Positions 18,156 to 27,156 of a DNA stretch of 64,000 nt are shown in pieces. Made by a program: the position numbers and the translations under genes. Source of the DNA: Sipunculus nudus (Eukaryota > Annelida > Sipuncula > Golfingiida > Sipunculidae); assembly GCA_026874595.1 (NCBI GenBank), contig JAPPUL010000069.1, positions 1,488,001 through 1,552,000 of the forward strand, written 5' to 3'. Position 1 is the first letter of the stretch; every line of letters begins with the position of its first letter. Below the pieces are notes generated by a model. The model saw nothing but the letters and a program-made list of their open reading frames with translations, was not told the origin of the DNA and made no database searches.

Positions 18156-18205
18156 AGTGAACACTCACTAATTTTAAGTAGAGTGAAAATATAAGTATAA
18201 GTCAA
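18156..18205 (-). promoter_or_regulatory. Promoter with TetR-like operator before the lipoprotein gene
   Basis: On the minus strand the -35 is TTGACT (18200-18205). The palindrome AGTGA-ACAC-TCACT (18156-18169) lies around the expected start point, 31 bp from the -35, where a bound repressor would block transcription. The same -35 and palindrome core (AGTGANNNNTCACT), spaced 32 bp, precede the DUF2141 gene. Such dyads are typical TetR-family operators. Confidence 0.6.
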
Positions 18206-18747
18206 GAGTTTTTTTACATTTTTTTAATTATTATCAGGCTATTTTATGTTTAGATTTATTAAAAACCATTATTCACTAAGGAAATAAAGGGAATAGATAT
18301 AAATAAAGTATTTTTTAAAAATATCTTATTCTGTTTAGGATTTTAAAGAAGCTATTTTAAAGAAGCTAAAAGAAAAATGAGTAAGTAATCAATTTCTTTT
18401 TGTCTAAACACTTTGTGTAATAATACTTTGTGTAATAATATTTACTTTTTAAAAGTTGCCCATTTAAAAGTTGCCCACCTTATTAGGTTATTAAAATATT
18501 AACCAACAAATAAGAAAGGCAATTTATTACATTTAACTATAGAATTAATAATATTTTAAACATATTCCTTTGGATCTTTAAAGGTATTTTTGTATATTTA
18601 TCTAATTTTAGATATAATAAAGAAATATGTGTATAATAATTGTTAAACTAGCTCCTTAGTTACTTTAGGTATGCTTTTTTAGATTTTAAAATAAGTTATC
18701 TGGCAAACATAGAAACTCTATCTATAAACTAAAATAAGGAGTTAAAC
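18206..18747. other. AT-rich intergenic region upstream of the I-B cas operon
   Basis: No gene is visible in ~540 bp. Its left half is a diverged copy of 59306-59510 (both contain AGTAAGTAATCAATT). It holds several exact tandem duplications: TTTTAAAGAAGCTA, ACTTTGTGTAATAAT and TTTAAAAGTTGCCCA, each twice. The promoter for cas6 must lie in the right half, but no clear hexamer pair stands out. AAGGAG at 18736 is the cas6 ribosome binding site. Confidence 0.5.
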
Positions 18748-19497
18748 ATGCGATTTAGTTTTTCGGCTAATTTTGTAGAAAAGACAATATCGTCTTTACG
18801 TGATTCAAACAAAGTAGGTTTAAGGAATATGGTGGCCTCTCTTTTAAAGGAGGCTTTAAAGGAACATAACTCTAGCTTATTTGAAGAATACTATAAAGCG
18901 AGCAACAAAAATAAAGTAAAACCCTTTACCTTTTCTTATTATAGCCCTAATCTTAGACAAAAAAGAACTGATAAAGCAAACATTTTTGAATTCGATAAGC
19001 CTTTTATTAGAATATACCTATCCTCTAAAGACCATGATTTTATTGTAGCTATTTATAATGCACTTAATAAGTTAAAAAGCTATTCCTTTTTTAACCATCC
19101 CGTTAGACTAAGTAACTTTGTTCTAATAAATCAAAAAGCCATAGCTCGAAACGAAGTTCAATTTAAACTATTATCCCCCTTTGTGGTAAGAAAGATTGAT
19201 AACAAAAAAGGTATTGGGTATTTAACAATGAATGATCCTAGTTTTGAGGATGGTCTTTATTATCAGCTTAAAAACTTAGCTAAACATTATCTTAATAAAG
19301 ATCTAGAGAGAGAGCATTTTGAAATAGGGTTAAAAGAGTGCAAACAAGTTAAAGTCAGCCATTATAAACAGGTAATAGAGGGTACTTCAGGGCTTATAAG
19401 TATTAAGGCACCAAAAGATATTTTGAGAATGATATATGATGTAGGACTTGGTTGTCGTCGCAGTCAGGGGTTTGGGATGGTAGAGGTTATCTTATGA
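18748..19497 (+). CDS. cas6: CRISPR repeat endoribonuclease Cas6 (type I-B)
   Basis: 249 residues. Cas6 cuts the I-B array transcript within each repeat and leaves an 8-nt 5' handle, predicted here as AUUUAAAG. The tandem RRM-like fold ends in the glycine-rich loop DVGLGCRRSQGFGMVEV, the family hallmark. The N-terminus (MRFSFSANF) is standard. The catalytic His cannot be fixed by eye. It is the first gene of an eight-gene operon, and its stop overlaps the cas8 start (ATGA). Confidence 0.92.
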   Translation: MRFSFSANFVEKTISSLRDSNKVGLRNMVASLLKEALKEHNSSLFEEYYKASNKNKVKPFTFSYYSPNLRQKRTDKANIFEFDKPFIRIYLSSKDHDFIVAIYNALNKLKSYSFFNHPVRLSNFVLINQKAIARNEVQFKLLSPFVVRKIDNKKGIGYLTMNDPSFEDGLYYQLKNLAKHYLNKDLEREHFEIGLKECKQVKVSHYKQVIEGTSGLISIKAPKDILRMIYDVGLGCRRSQGFGMVEVIL

Positions 19498-21185
19498 GTG
19501 CAACGGAGTATACAAATACGGAGTATACAACTGAGAAAGTATACTTAGGTGACTGGCTATATAATGCAGGTATAGTGGGTTTTATAAATATAATAAGCGA
19601 AGGGGATAGTGAAGGGGATAAGGATAAGATAGCTGATTTTGTTAAAGTTAATGATAATTCTATTGAGTTTGATAAAGCGATACTAAAAGGCTTTTCACAG
19701 AAGTTTTTTAAAACAGCATTTAAAAGATACGGTAGATATGATAGTCTAGTAAAGGATTTAAATGATTATATAGAAGAGATTGAAGGTTTTAGTAATGACT
19801 TATCCAAAGACAAGCTGGATAAGATGCTTAAGATAACTGATACTATAAAAAGTCGGTTAAATTTTGTATTAATAAAGGCAAAGCTAAAGGAAAAGACTAT
19901 AGATTTACCTGATAAAAAGACTGTTAGCGACAATCCTAAAGTACTATTACTTGTGCTTAAAGAAGTATTAAATCTTTTAGAGGCTGATTATGAGGACTTT
20001 TTAGAAAGTGATACAAAGATTTATTTAAGTAGACTCTATGGGCAGAAGAGCTTTTTGAACAGAAGCATTACTAAAGATTTATTAAAGAAGTTCAAAGATG
20101 ACTTTGAAGATAAACTTCTTAGTAATAAAAATAAGCCCGCTAAGTATCAATGTATTAACTGTGAAAGAAAGGCAAAGCAAGATACATATTGTGATACAGG
20201 ACTTGGAAGCCATGCAGGATTAAGCTCGATAAATCAGTTATGGGACTTTAGCTCAAAGCTTTATCTTTGTGAGATATGCGAGCTTATTTATTTTTGTTAT
20301 TTTGCTGGTTTTACGGATATATCATGGGGTAAAGAGAGAGTATATTACTTCATTAATAACGATAACAATGTTAATGAGCTAATAAAAGATAATAGATTAT
20401 TACAACAAGTATTAGATAAGGATCAAAACACTAATATAGTACTTGACTACTTTACACAATACTTTTTACAATACCAAAAAGAAAAGTCAAAAGCCATCTT
20501 AAAAAACATCTCTTTTATTGAATTAGATAATACTCTTGAGATAATGCCAAAGGTTTTTTCTTTAAATCTAACCCCCAAAAAGGCTAAGTTTATTGCTGAT
20601 TATAGTGAATCTTTTCAAAAGCTTGAAAGAGCTTCTTATAGATTTAGGGATACTTCTAAGTATTTACTTAAGGAGATTATTAGAGATTTTATTTTTGACT
20701 CTTTAAACTATAATCAGGTATATAAACTATTTAAGATATATATTACCTCAGAAGGGGCAAGGTCTAACTATTACAAGGTTTATTTTAACACCTTCCATCT
20801 ACAGCACTATACATTAATAATAGCTTTATATAAAACATATATAGGAGGCAATTCTATGGGCGACGAAATTAAAGGTAAAGAAGTACGGCGTATCCAATAC
20901 GAAGGCAGGAAGTTAAGTAAAAAGTTACGTGATAGTAAAGCAGAAAATAAAATCCAAACCATTGTTTTTGGGCTATTAAATGCCTTAAGGGAAGGGGATG
21001 TAAATAGGTTTATGGAGATTATTACAAGAATCTATATGGCTTATAAGTTAAATATTCCTTATACCTTTGTAGATGGGATTATAAAAAAAGATGACTTCTA
21101 CGCTTACGGCTATAGCTTTGTTAATGGTCTTTTGGCAAAAGAGTATAAAACAGAAGATAATAAAAAGGAGGCGAGCAATGAATAA
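19494..21185 (+). CDS. cas8: Cascade large subunit Cas8 (Cst1-like, CXXC-CXXC family, type I-B)
   Basis: 563 residues from ATG 19494, which overlaps the cas6 stop. An upstream in-frame start at 19452 would overlap cas6 by 46 bp and is less likely. Two zinc-knuckle pairs, CINC (220-223) and CEIC (259-262), define the Cst1 family of large subunits of the Tneap-type I-B complex. It recognises the PAM and helps recruit Cas3. The C-terminal helical part (~470-563) may substitute for the small subunit Cas11, which is not encoded separately. It overlaps cas7 by 8 bp. Confidence 0.88.
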   Translation: MSATEYTNTEYTTEKVYLGDWLYNAGIVGFINIISEGDSEGDKDKIADFVKVNDNSIEFDKAILKGFSQKFFKTAFKRYGRYDSLVKDLNDYIEEIEGFSNDLSKDKLDKMLKITDTIKSRLNFVLIKAKLKEKTIDLPDKKTVSDNPKVLLLVLKEVLNLLEADYEDFLESDTKIYLSRLYGQKSFLNRSITKDLLKKFKDDFEDKLLSNKNKPAKYQCINCERKAKQDTYCDTGLGSHAGLSSINQLWDFSSKLYLCEICELIYFCYFAGFTDISWGKERVYYFINNDNNVNELIKDNRLLQQVLDKDQNTNIVLDYFTQYFLQYQKEKSKAILKNISFIELDNTLEIMPKVFSLNLTPKKAKFIADYSESFQKLERASYRFRDTSKYLLKEIIRDFIFDSLNYNQVYKLFKIYITSEGARSNYYKVYFNTFHLQHYTLIIALYKTYIGGNSMGDEIKGKEVRRIQYEGRKLSKKLRDSKAENKIQTIVFGLLNALREGDVNRFMEIITRIYMAYKLNIPYTFVDGIIKKDDFYAYGYSFVNGLLAKEYKTEDNKKEASNE

Positions 21186-22107
21186 AGGATTAACACTTAC
21201 AATAGTATTTAAGTCAATGAGCTTAAATTATGGTGAGGGAATAGGTAATATATCAGAACTAAAAAAGCTTACTTGTGATGCTGGGGTTTTTACTTACTTA
21301 TCCAGACAGGCTATTCGTTATGATATTTTTAGGATGCTAAAAGAATATTTTAATATAGATGATAAAGAGAATCCTTTAACTGGCGATAGTACAGTTGTTC
21401 AGTTTAGCCCTGATGTGAATGTAAGAGACTATATTGAAGCAGATTTATTTGGCTATATGAAAACAGTAAAAGGCGAGGGGTCAAGAACCCGTTCTGCTGT
21501 TGTACGTATTAGTCCTGCCGTTGCCCTGGAGCCATTTCATAGTGATTTAGAATGGGGTACAAACAAAAGCTTTGCTGATCGTATGAACGTTCACTCTAAT
21601 AAAGAGGTTCATCCTAACCCTTTTCAGTTTGAGCATCAAGATGCCCTTTATTCCTATACTATCACTATTGATCTAAATAGAGTCGGGAAGGATGAGCATG
21701 ATAATATTAATATTGCAAACAATGAAAAAGCAGATAGAGTTAAAAAGCTTATTGAGATTGTCAAAGTTTTAAATAGGGATATAAAAGGACGAACAGAAAG
21801 CTTAAATCCTATGTTTGTTATAGGGGGGGTGTATAACGTTAAAAACCCTTTCTTTTTAAACAAGATAAAAGTCAGCTATGACCAAGATAAAAAAGCTTAT
21901 AGCTTATCCACAAAGATATTAAACTCAACGTCAGAACTAAGCTTTAATGGTGAGAAGGTAAAAGATAAAACAAAGCTTGGGTATATATCAGGTTTCTGGG
22001 CTAATGAGGATGAGTTTAAAAGCATACCTAACAATTGTTTTGATAACGTAAACGATTGTTTTGACTCGCTTATCAAGTCAATAGATGAGGCTTATAATAC
22101 AAACTAG
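21178..22107 (+). CDS. cas7: Cascade backbone subunit Cas7 (Cst2/DevR-like, type I-B)
   Basis: 309 residues from ATG 21178, which sits behind AAAGGAGGCG; a longer frame from 21091 would run far into cas8. Several Cas7 copies coat the crRNA spacer. The N-terminal strand LTLTIVFKSMSLNYGEGIGN and the central SRTRSAVVRISPAVALEPF (regions used for RNA contacts) are typical of Cst2/DevR. The overlap with cas8 and the 9-bp gap to cas5 imply translational coupling and high expression. Confidence 0.9.
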   Translation: MNKGLTLTIVFKSMSLNYGEGIGNISELKKLTCDAGVFTYLSRQAIRYDIFRMLKEYFNIDDKENPLTGDSTVVQFSPDVNVRDYIEADLFGYMKTVKGEGSRTRSAVVRISPAVALEPFHSDLEWGTNKSFADRMNVHSNKEVHPNPFQFEHQDALYSYTITIDLNRVGKDEHDNINIANNEKADRVKKLIEIVKVLNRDIKGRTESLNPMFVIGGVYNVKNPFFLNKIKVSYDQDKKAYSLSTKILNSTSELSFNGEKVKDKTKLGYISGFWANEDEFKSIPNNCFDNVNDCFDSLIKSIDEAYNTN

Positions 22108-22116
22108 GATAATATA

Positions 22117-23031
22117 ATGGAATTATTACGTATAGAGGCTAATCAGGTTATGGCAAACTATAGAAAGCCTATGTCCTATGGTTTTGTAGATAGCTATCCT
22201 TTGCCTTCTATATCTACGATTAGGGGGTGGTTTCATGCGGTTATTGGTGCCAGTGAGTATATACCAATAAAGATGTCTATACAGGGCAGGTCTTCTTCAC
22301 AGGGCAGGTCTTCTTCAGCGGTTTATGACATGCAAAGGATGATAAAGTTTGATAGGGACAGAAGATTAGAGGATACAAAAAAGATTGGTTTTGGTACTTT
22401 TAATTCACAAATAGTTGGTAAGCTAACTAATGAAGATGATAAAAACTTTATTAAAAGCATCTTTTCTGAGGATATCCAAAAAGAAGAGTATGTTCGTAAT
22501 AAGTTAACAAAAGAGGAGACTAATAGATTAAAAGATATTCTTAAGTTAGTTTCTTATCCAAAACCTTATCTTGAAAGTTTTGCTAAGCTTTTGTCTTACA
22601 CACCGACTTATGTTGCCAATATATTTAAAATAGACTTAATCATTTATATAAAAACAGATAAAGAACATCTTGATAGCTTTAAAGATAAGGTATTTGGATA
22701 TGACTACCCACATATTGGACGGAGTGAAGATTTAGCTTGTATTGACAGTATTTCTTATGTTGAAGTTAAAGAAAAGGAGTTTGGAGTGAGAAATAATCAT
22801 AGGATAGACTATGGCCTATACTTAAACCGCTCATCAGCTCAACGTATGAGTTTAAGTGGTCTTAACTATAGGATGCCTTTTAAGTATGAGGTTATTAATG
22901 GGATACGCTACTTTAAAAGACTTGACGTTGTATATGTTGAGGATGAGGCTATTATAAATACTCCTTGTTTATTTGATGAAGAGAAAGGTAGAGTCGTAGA
23001 TTTAATTGGAGACTACGATAATGGCAGATAG
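22117..23031 (+). CDS. cas5: Cascade subunit Cas5 (type I-B)
   Basis: 304 residues. Cas5 caps the 5' handle of the crRNA and contacts Cas8. The N-terminal RRM shows MELLRIEANQVMANYRKPM followed by YPLPSISTIRGWFHAVIG, the classic Cas5 start. An exact 18-bp tandem duplication (22285-22320) inserts an extra QGRSSS near residue 60; the frame is kept. The C-terminal half (FKRLDVVYVEDE) is orthodox. It overlaps cas3 by 11 bp. Confidence 0.9.
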   Translation: MELLRIEANQVMANYRKPMSYGFVDSYPLPSISTIRGWFHAVIGASEYIPIKMSIQGRSSSQGRSSSAVYDMQRMIKFDRDRRLEDTKKIGFGTFNSQIVGKLTNEDDKNFIKSIFSEDIQKEEYVRNKLTKEETNRLKDILKLVSYPKPYLESFAKLLSYTPTYVANIFKIDLIIYIKTDKEHLDSFKDKVFGYDYPHIGRSEDLACIDSISYVEVKEKEFGVRNNHRIDYGLYLNRSSAQRMSLSGLNYRMPFKYEVINGIRYFKRLDVVYVEDEAIINTPCLFDEEKGRVVDLIGDYDNGR

Positions 23032-25288
23032 TATATATGCTAAAACCTATTATGAAAACAATAAGCCTGTTGGGGAGTCATTAGAAGTTCATGTTGGGCA
23101 TCTAATGGATAATTTAGATGAGTTAAAAGCCTTGTACAAGGAAGAGATAGAAAATCTTGTAGATGGAGATAATAAGCAGTTTTGGGATAGTTTAGGTCTT
23201 TGTGTCTTATTTCATGATTGTGGGAAGATATCAACTCATTTTCAAAATAAGATTAGGAGCAGGATAGGGGAACATAAATTAAAGCATAAGGCAAAGTTAA
23301 ACGGTGAGATACCTCATAATTATTTATCTCCTGCCTTTTTACCTGAGGGACTTGATGCCTTAGTTGAAGATGACTTCTTTAAGATATTTTTTACTATTGC
23401 CTTTCACCATGATAGGAATATAGGCTTTGACAAAGAGTACTTAAAAAAAGTCATCGAAGATGATCTGCAAAAGATAATTGACACTAATAAAGATGTACTA
23501 TCTTGGTTAAAGGCTTGGTTAAAAGAGTATGGCTATACGTTACCTTCTAAGCTTTGGCCTGATTACTTAAGCTATTTAGAAGAGGGTAAATACAATCGTT
23601 ATAATTCTCGATATGCAAAGATACGAAAGGAAAAGTCATATATTTTGCTTAAAGGACTTTTTCATCGTTTAGATTATTCAGCATCAGCACATCAGCCTGT
23701 TGAACTTGAAAGGATAGCTAATCCGGATGGAAAACTATTAAGCTACTTAAGAAATAAGTTAGAGGCCGATGGTTTTGCGTTTAGGGGTCTAAAAGACTTT
23801 CAAGCTAAGGCAAAAGACTATAGAGATAAAAGCGTTTTACTAACGGCATCAACAGGGATGGGTAAAACAGAGTTTGCGATTAATTGGATAGGTACTGACA
23901 AGGCATTTTATACTCTACCTCTTAGAGTATCTGTTAATGCAATGTACGAACGATTTGTAAAGATATTCTCAAAAGATAAGGTGGGGCTTGTTCACAGTGA
24001 TAGTTTACTTTATGGAATTGAAGAGAAAATTAAACAAGAACATATATTTAACATTGATAAAGCAAAACAAGCAAAACAGTTTGCGTTTCCTACAACAATA
24101 ACCACTGCTGATCAGTTGTTCACATCGGTATTTAAGTGGCCTGGATATGAAATGATTTATGCTACTTTAATGTATTCTAAAGTTATCTTAGATGAACCTC
24201 AAAGTTATTCTCCTGAGACTTTAGCTGTTATTGTAAAGGCACTTGAGGAGATTTCTTCGTTAGGGGGTAAGTTTTGTTTTATGAGTGCTACTATTCACCC
24301 TTATGTTAAAAAACATCTTAAAGAGGTTGTTAATATAGGCCCTATTTATCATGAAGAGGATAAACATTGTATTTCTTTAGTAGAAAAGTCCATAGAAGAG
24401 TTAAGCGATCAAATAAAGGGAGAATTTAATAATGGTAAAAAGGTTCTTGTAATCTGTAATACAGTAAAAAAGGCTCAGGGGCTATATAAGGCTTTAGATA
24501 TTCCGTCTAAAAAGTTACTTCATGGAGGCTTTATAAAAAAGCATCGCTCTTTAAAAGAAATAGAAATACAAGAGGATTATAAAAGGGAAGAAAAGGTTGT
24601 TTGGATAACGACTCAAATAGTTGAGGCATCATTAGATATTGATTATGACATACTTTTTACTGAGCTAGCAAGCATAGACTCGTTATTACAAAGAATGGGC
24701 AGGGTCTATCGTTTTAGAAATATAGATAAAGGATCGCCTGCAAATGTATTTATAGCAACAAAAGAGCCATCTGATGGATATAAGATTTATGATAAAACGG
24801 TTGTGCTTCTAACGTTAGAAGTGCTTATAAAGTATAATAATAATATTTTGAAAGAAAAAGAAAAGCTTAGTTTAATGGATAAGGTTTTTGGAGATAAAGA
24901 AAAGGTCAAAGATTTTTATAAAAGATTTAAAGATAGCTATGACTTACTAGAAAATGGCTTTGAAACTGAAGATAAAAAACAAGCCCAAAAACTATTTAGA
25001 GATATAGCAAGTATGACAGTAATCCCAAAGCCTATTTATGAAGAGAATGAAGAAGAGCTTGATAATCTAGTTGATAAATTAACTAGTAAGGCACGTCTTG
25101 ACTATAGAGAAAGGTTATTGGCCACTCAAAAGATTGATAGCTTTACCTTAAACATACCTATTTATAAGGCATCTACTTTTGTTGAGTTATTGCCTAAGAG
25201 AGGGATATTTAAGGCAGATATTGATTATGATGCTGAGCTAGGCATTTTGGTTAACAAGAAGGTTGAGGGTGGTGAAAACATTATCTAA
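23021..25288 (+). CDS. cas3: CRISPR helicase-nuclease Cas3 with N-terminal HD domain (type I-B)
   Basis: 755 residues from ATG 23021 (MADSIYAKTYYENN); an in-frame ATG five codons upstream is possible. The HD nuclease holds FHDCGKIS (His65, Asp66) and further His residues (FHHDRN). The SF2 helicase has Walker A STGMGKTE (Lys282), DEPQ (391-394), SATIHP, and motif VI QRMGRVYR (from 557). It is recruited to Cascade R-loops and degrades the target strand. It overlaps cas5 upstream and cas4 downstream, within one operon. Confidence 0.93.
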   Translation: MADSIYAKTYYENNKPVGESLEVHVGHLMDNLDELKALYKEEIENLVDGDNKQFWDSLGLCVLFHDCGKISTHFQNKIRSRIGEHKLKHKAKLNGEIPHNYLSPAFLPEGLDALVEDDFFKIFFTIAFHHDRNIGFDKEYLKKVIEDDLQKIIDTNKDVLSWLKAWLKEYGYTLPSKLWPDYLSYLEEGKYNRYNSRYAKIRKEKSYILLKGLFHRLDYSASAHQPVELERIANPDGKLLSYLRNKLEADGFAFRGLKDFQAKAKDYRDKSVLLTASTGMGKTEFAINWIGTDKAFYTLPLRVSVNAMYERFVKIFSKDKVGLVHSDSLLYGIEEKIKQEHIFNIDKAKQAKQFAFPTTITTADQLFTSVFKWPGYEMIYATLMYSKVILDEPQSYSPETLAVIVKALEEISSLGGKFCFMSATIHPYVKKHLKEVVNIGPIYHEEDKHCISLVEKSIEELSDQIKGEFNNGKKVLVICNTVKKAQGLYKALDIPSKKLLHGGFIKKHRSLKEIEIQEDYKREEKVVWITTQIVEASLDIDYDILFTELASIDSLLQRMGRVYRFRNIDKGSPANVFIATKEPSDGYKIYDKTVVLLTLEVLIKYNNNILKEKEKLSLMDKVFGDKEKVKDFYKRFKDSYDLLENGFETEDKKQAQKLFRDIASMTVIPKPIYEENEEELDNLVDKLTSKARLDYRERLLATQKIDSFTLNIPIYKASTFVELLPKRGIFKADIDYDAELGILVNKKVEGGENII

Positions 25289-25787
25289 CTTAACATCTTC
25301 TAATTACATAACAGGAGTACAGGTTAATTATTATCATATTTGCGATAGGAAGTTGTGGTTATTTTCTCGTAGTATACAAATGGAACAAGAGAGTGATGCA
25401 GTTAAGATGGGAACGGTTATACACAAGACATCTTATAAACGAAAGCGAAAGGAGATAGAAATTGGAGGGATAAAGATAGATTTTCTTGATATTAGAAATG
25501 GTATAATCCATGAAGTTAAGAAGTCCAAGGCTATGAAAGAGTCTCATATTTGGCAGATGAAGTATTATCTTTATTCTTTAAGTGAGCTTGGAGTTAAGGT
25601 TTCGGGTATGATTAATTATCCTCTTTTGAAAAGGAGGGAAATGGTTGATCTTAGCGATGAGGATATTATTTACTTAGATAGAGTTTTATTAGAGATAGAA
25701 AGGATTGTTTTGGAGAATGACATACCGGAAGTAATTAATAAGAAGTTTTGTAAGAAGTGTAGTTATTATGATCTTTGTTATATATGA
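25263..25787 (+). CDS. cas4: CRISPR-associated exonuclease Cas4 (type I-B)
   Basis: About 171-174 residues. Cas4 trims prespacers and selects those with a correct PAM. The RecB-like core shows IDFLDI...HEVKKSK, and the Fe-S cluster ligands are Cys in HICDRKLW and three in FCKKCSYYDLC. The start is non-ATG: TTG 25263, GTG 25269 or GTG 25272, all inside the end of cas3. GTG 25272 (MKTLSNLTSSN) fits the family best, but no binding site decides it. It overlaps cas1 by ATGA. Confidence 0.9.
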   Translation: MRVVKTLSNLTSSNYITGVQVNYYHICDRKLWLFSRSIQMEQESDAVKMGTVIHKTSYKRKRKEIEIGGIKIDFLDIRNGIIHEVKKSKAMKESHIWQMKYYLYSLSELGVKVSGMINYPLLKRREMVDLSDEDIIYLDRVLLEIERIVLENDIPEVINKKFCKKCSYYDLCYI

Positions 25788-26794
25788 GTTTTGATGCAAG
25801 ATTGATGCAAGATTATTATATTTTTCGTTCTGGGGAGCTAAAGAGGAAAGATGATTCCTTGATGGTTATTTATAAAGAAGATGGCTCTGAAAAGATTAAA
25901 CCAATACCTATAAATGATGTAGATTCAATATATCTTTTTGGAGAAACGAGCTTAAATACTAAGCTCATTAACTTCTTATCGAAAGAACATATAGCGATTC
26001 ATTTTTTTAATTACTACGGATTTTACACAGGTAGTTTTTATCCGCGAGAGTATCTTACAGCAGGAGATCTATTAGTCAAACAAGTTGCACACTACTTAGA
26101 TTATGCGAAACGAGTTATTATTGCAAAAGAAATGGTAAGGGGAGCAGTTCATGGTATAATAAACAATCTAAAGCGCTACCCTGAAGGGACATCAAAGTTA
26201 TTAGATTCTATCCTAAAGCTTAATGAGGCTATTGACAAACAAGATAATATATCATCTTTGATGGGCATTGAAGGTAATATCCGTGATTTGTATTATAAGT
26301 CTTTTAATTACATAATAAAGCAGGACATTGATTTTCAAAAGAGGATTAAACACCCGCCTGGGGATTGGATAAACGCGCTAATTTCTTTTATGAATAGCAT
26401 GGTGTATGTAGAGACTCTTAAAGCGATATATAGGACGCAGTTAAACCCAACAATAAGTTATTTGCACGAACCATTTTATCGTCGTTATTCGTTATCCCTA
26501 GACATATCCGAGATATTCAAACCTATATTGGGCGACAGGCTAATATTTTCATTATTAAACAATAATAAACTTAAAAAGAGTGACTTTGATAAAGATTTAA
26601 ATTTTGCATATCTAAAAGAAACAGGTCGTAAGAAAGTGCTAGAGGCATGGGAGAGTAAACTAAATGATACAATATATCATAAGGGGCTAAAAAAGAAAGT
26701 TAGTTATAGGAGGTTAATAAGGCTTGAGGCTTATAAATTGATTAAACATTTATTAGGGGAGAAGGCATATAAGAGTTTAAGGATATGGTGGTAA
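25784..26794 (+). CDS. cas1: CRISPR-associated integrase Cas1 (type I-B)
   Basis: 336 residues from ATG 25784, overlapping the cas4 stop. The metal-site Glu is in MGIEGNIRDLYY, the His in LNPTISYLHEPFYRR, and the acidic residue in SLDISEIFKPIL. It is clearly distinct from the II-C Cas1 (297 aa) at 12336, so the two systems have separate adaptation machineries. It should integrate spacers at the leader end (27157) of the array directly downstream. Confidence 0.94.
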   Translation: MSFDARLMQDYYIFRSGELKRKDDSLMVIYKEDGSEKIKPIPINDVDSIYLFGETSLNTKLINFLSKEHIAIHFFNYYGFYTGSFYPREYLTAGDLLVKQVAHYLDYAKRVIIAKEMVRGAVHGIINNLKRYPEGTSKLLDSILKLNEAIDKQDNISSLMGIEGNIRDLYYKSFNYIIKQDIDFQKRIKHPPGDWINALISFMNSMVYVETLKAIYRTQLNPTISYLHEPFYRRYSLSLDISEIFKPILGDRLIFSLLNNNKLKKSDFDKDLNFAYLKETGRKKVLEAWESKLNDTIYHKGLKKKVSYRRLIRLEAYKLIKHLLGEKAYKSLRIWW

Positions 26795-27078
26795 GAATGT
26801 TTGTAATAGGAGTATACGATATATCAACGGTTAGTAAAGCAGGACGAGCAAGGCTACCTAAGCTAATGAAGTTGATGAGGAGGTATTTGCATCATAGCCA
26901 GAAGTCAGTTTTTGAGGGGGAGATAACAGGTGCAAATTTATTAGAGTTAAGAAATTCGATAAAGGAAGTGATTAATAAGGAAGAAGATTATGTAGTATTA
27001 TTTAAGGTATCAAACTCTAAGAATATAACAAGGGAGAACCTAGGCCTAGACTTTGATCCAGGAGCTGTAATTATTTAA
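26785..27078 (+). CDS. cas2: CRISPR-associated Cas2 (type I-B)
   Basis: 97 residues if started at ATG 26785, 93 if at ATG 26797 (MFVIGVYDIS), the more usual Cas2 start. The beta-1 strand ends in the conserved Asp (GVYD), and HHSQKSVFEGEI is the family's second strand region. It dimerises to hold Cas1. It overlaps cas1 and is the last gene of the operon; the I-B leader and array follow 78 bp later. Confidence 0.93.
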   Translation: MVVRMFVIGVYDISTVSKAGRARLPKLMKLMRRYLHHSQKSVFEGEITGANLLELRNSIKEVINKEEDYVVLFKVSNSKNITRENLGLDFDPGAVII

Positions 27079-27156
27079 AAAGCACGATCGGAGGTTTGGG
27101 AATAAAATTAAGAAAGCGCTGATATAAGGATGTGTTATATAATAAGTTACAGATGG
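27079..27156 (+). promoter_or_regulatory. Short leader of the I-B array
   Basis: 78 bp separate cas2 from the first repeat. TATAAT at 27138-27143 is a perfect -10 box, 14 bp before the array; no good -35 is visible at 17 bp. The leader is shorter than most, so array transcription may also continue from the cas operon. Confidence 0.5.
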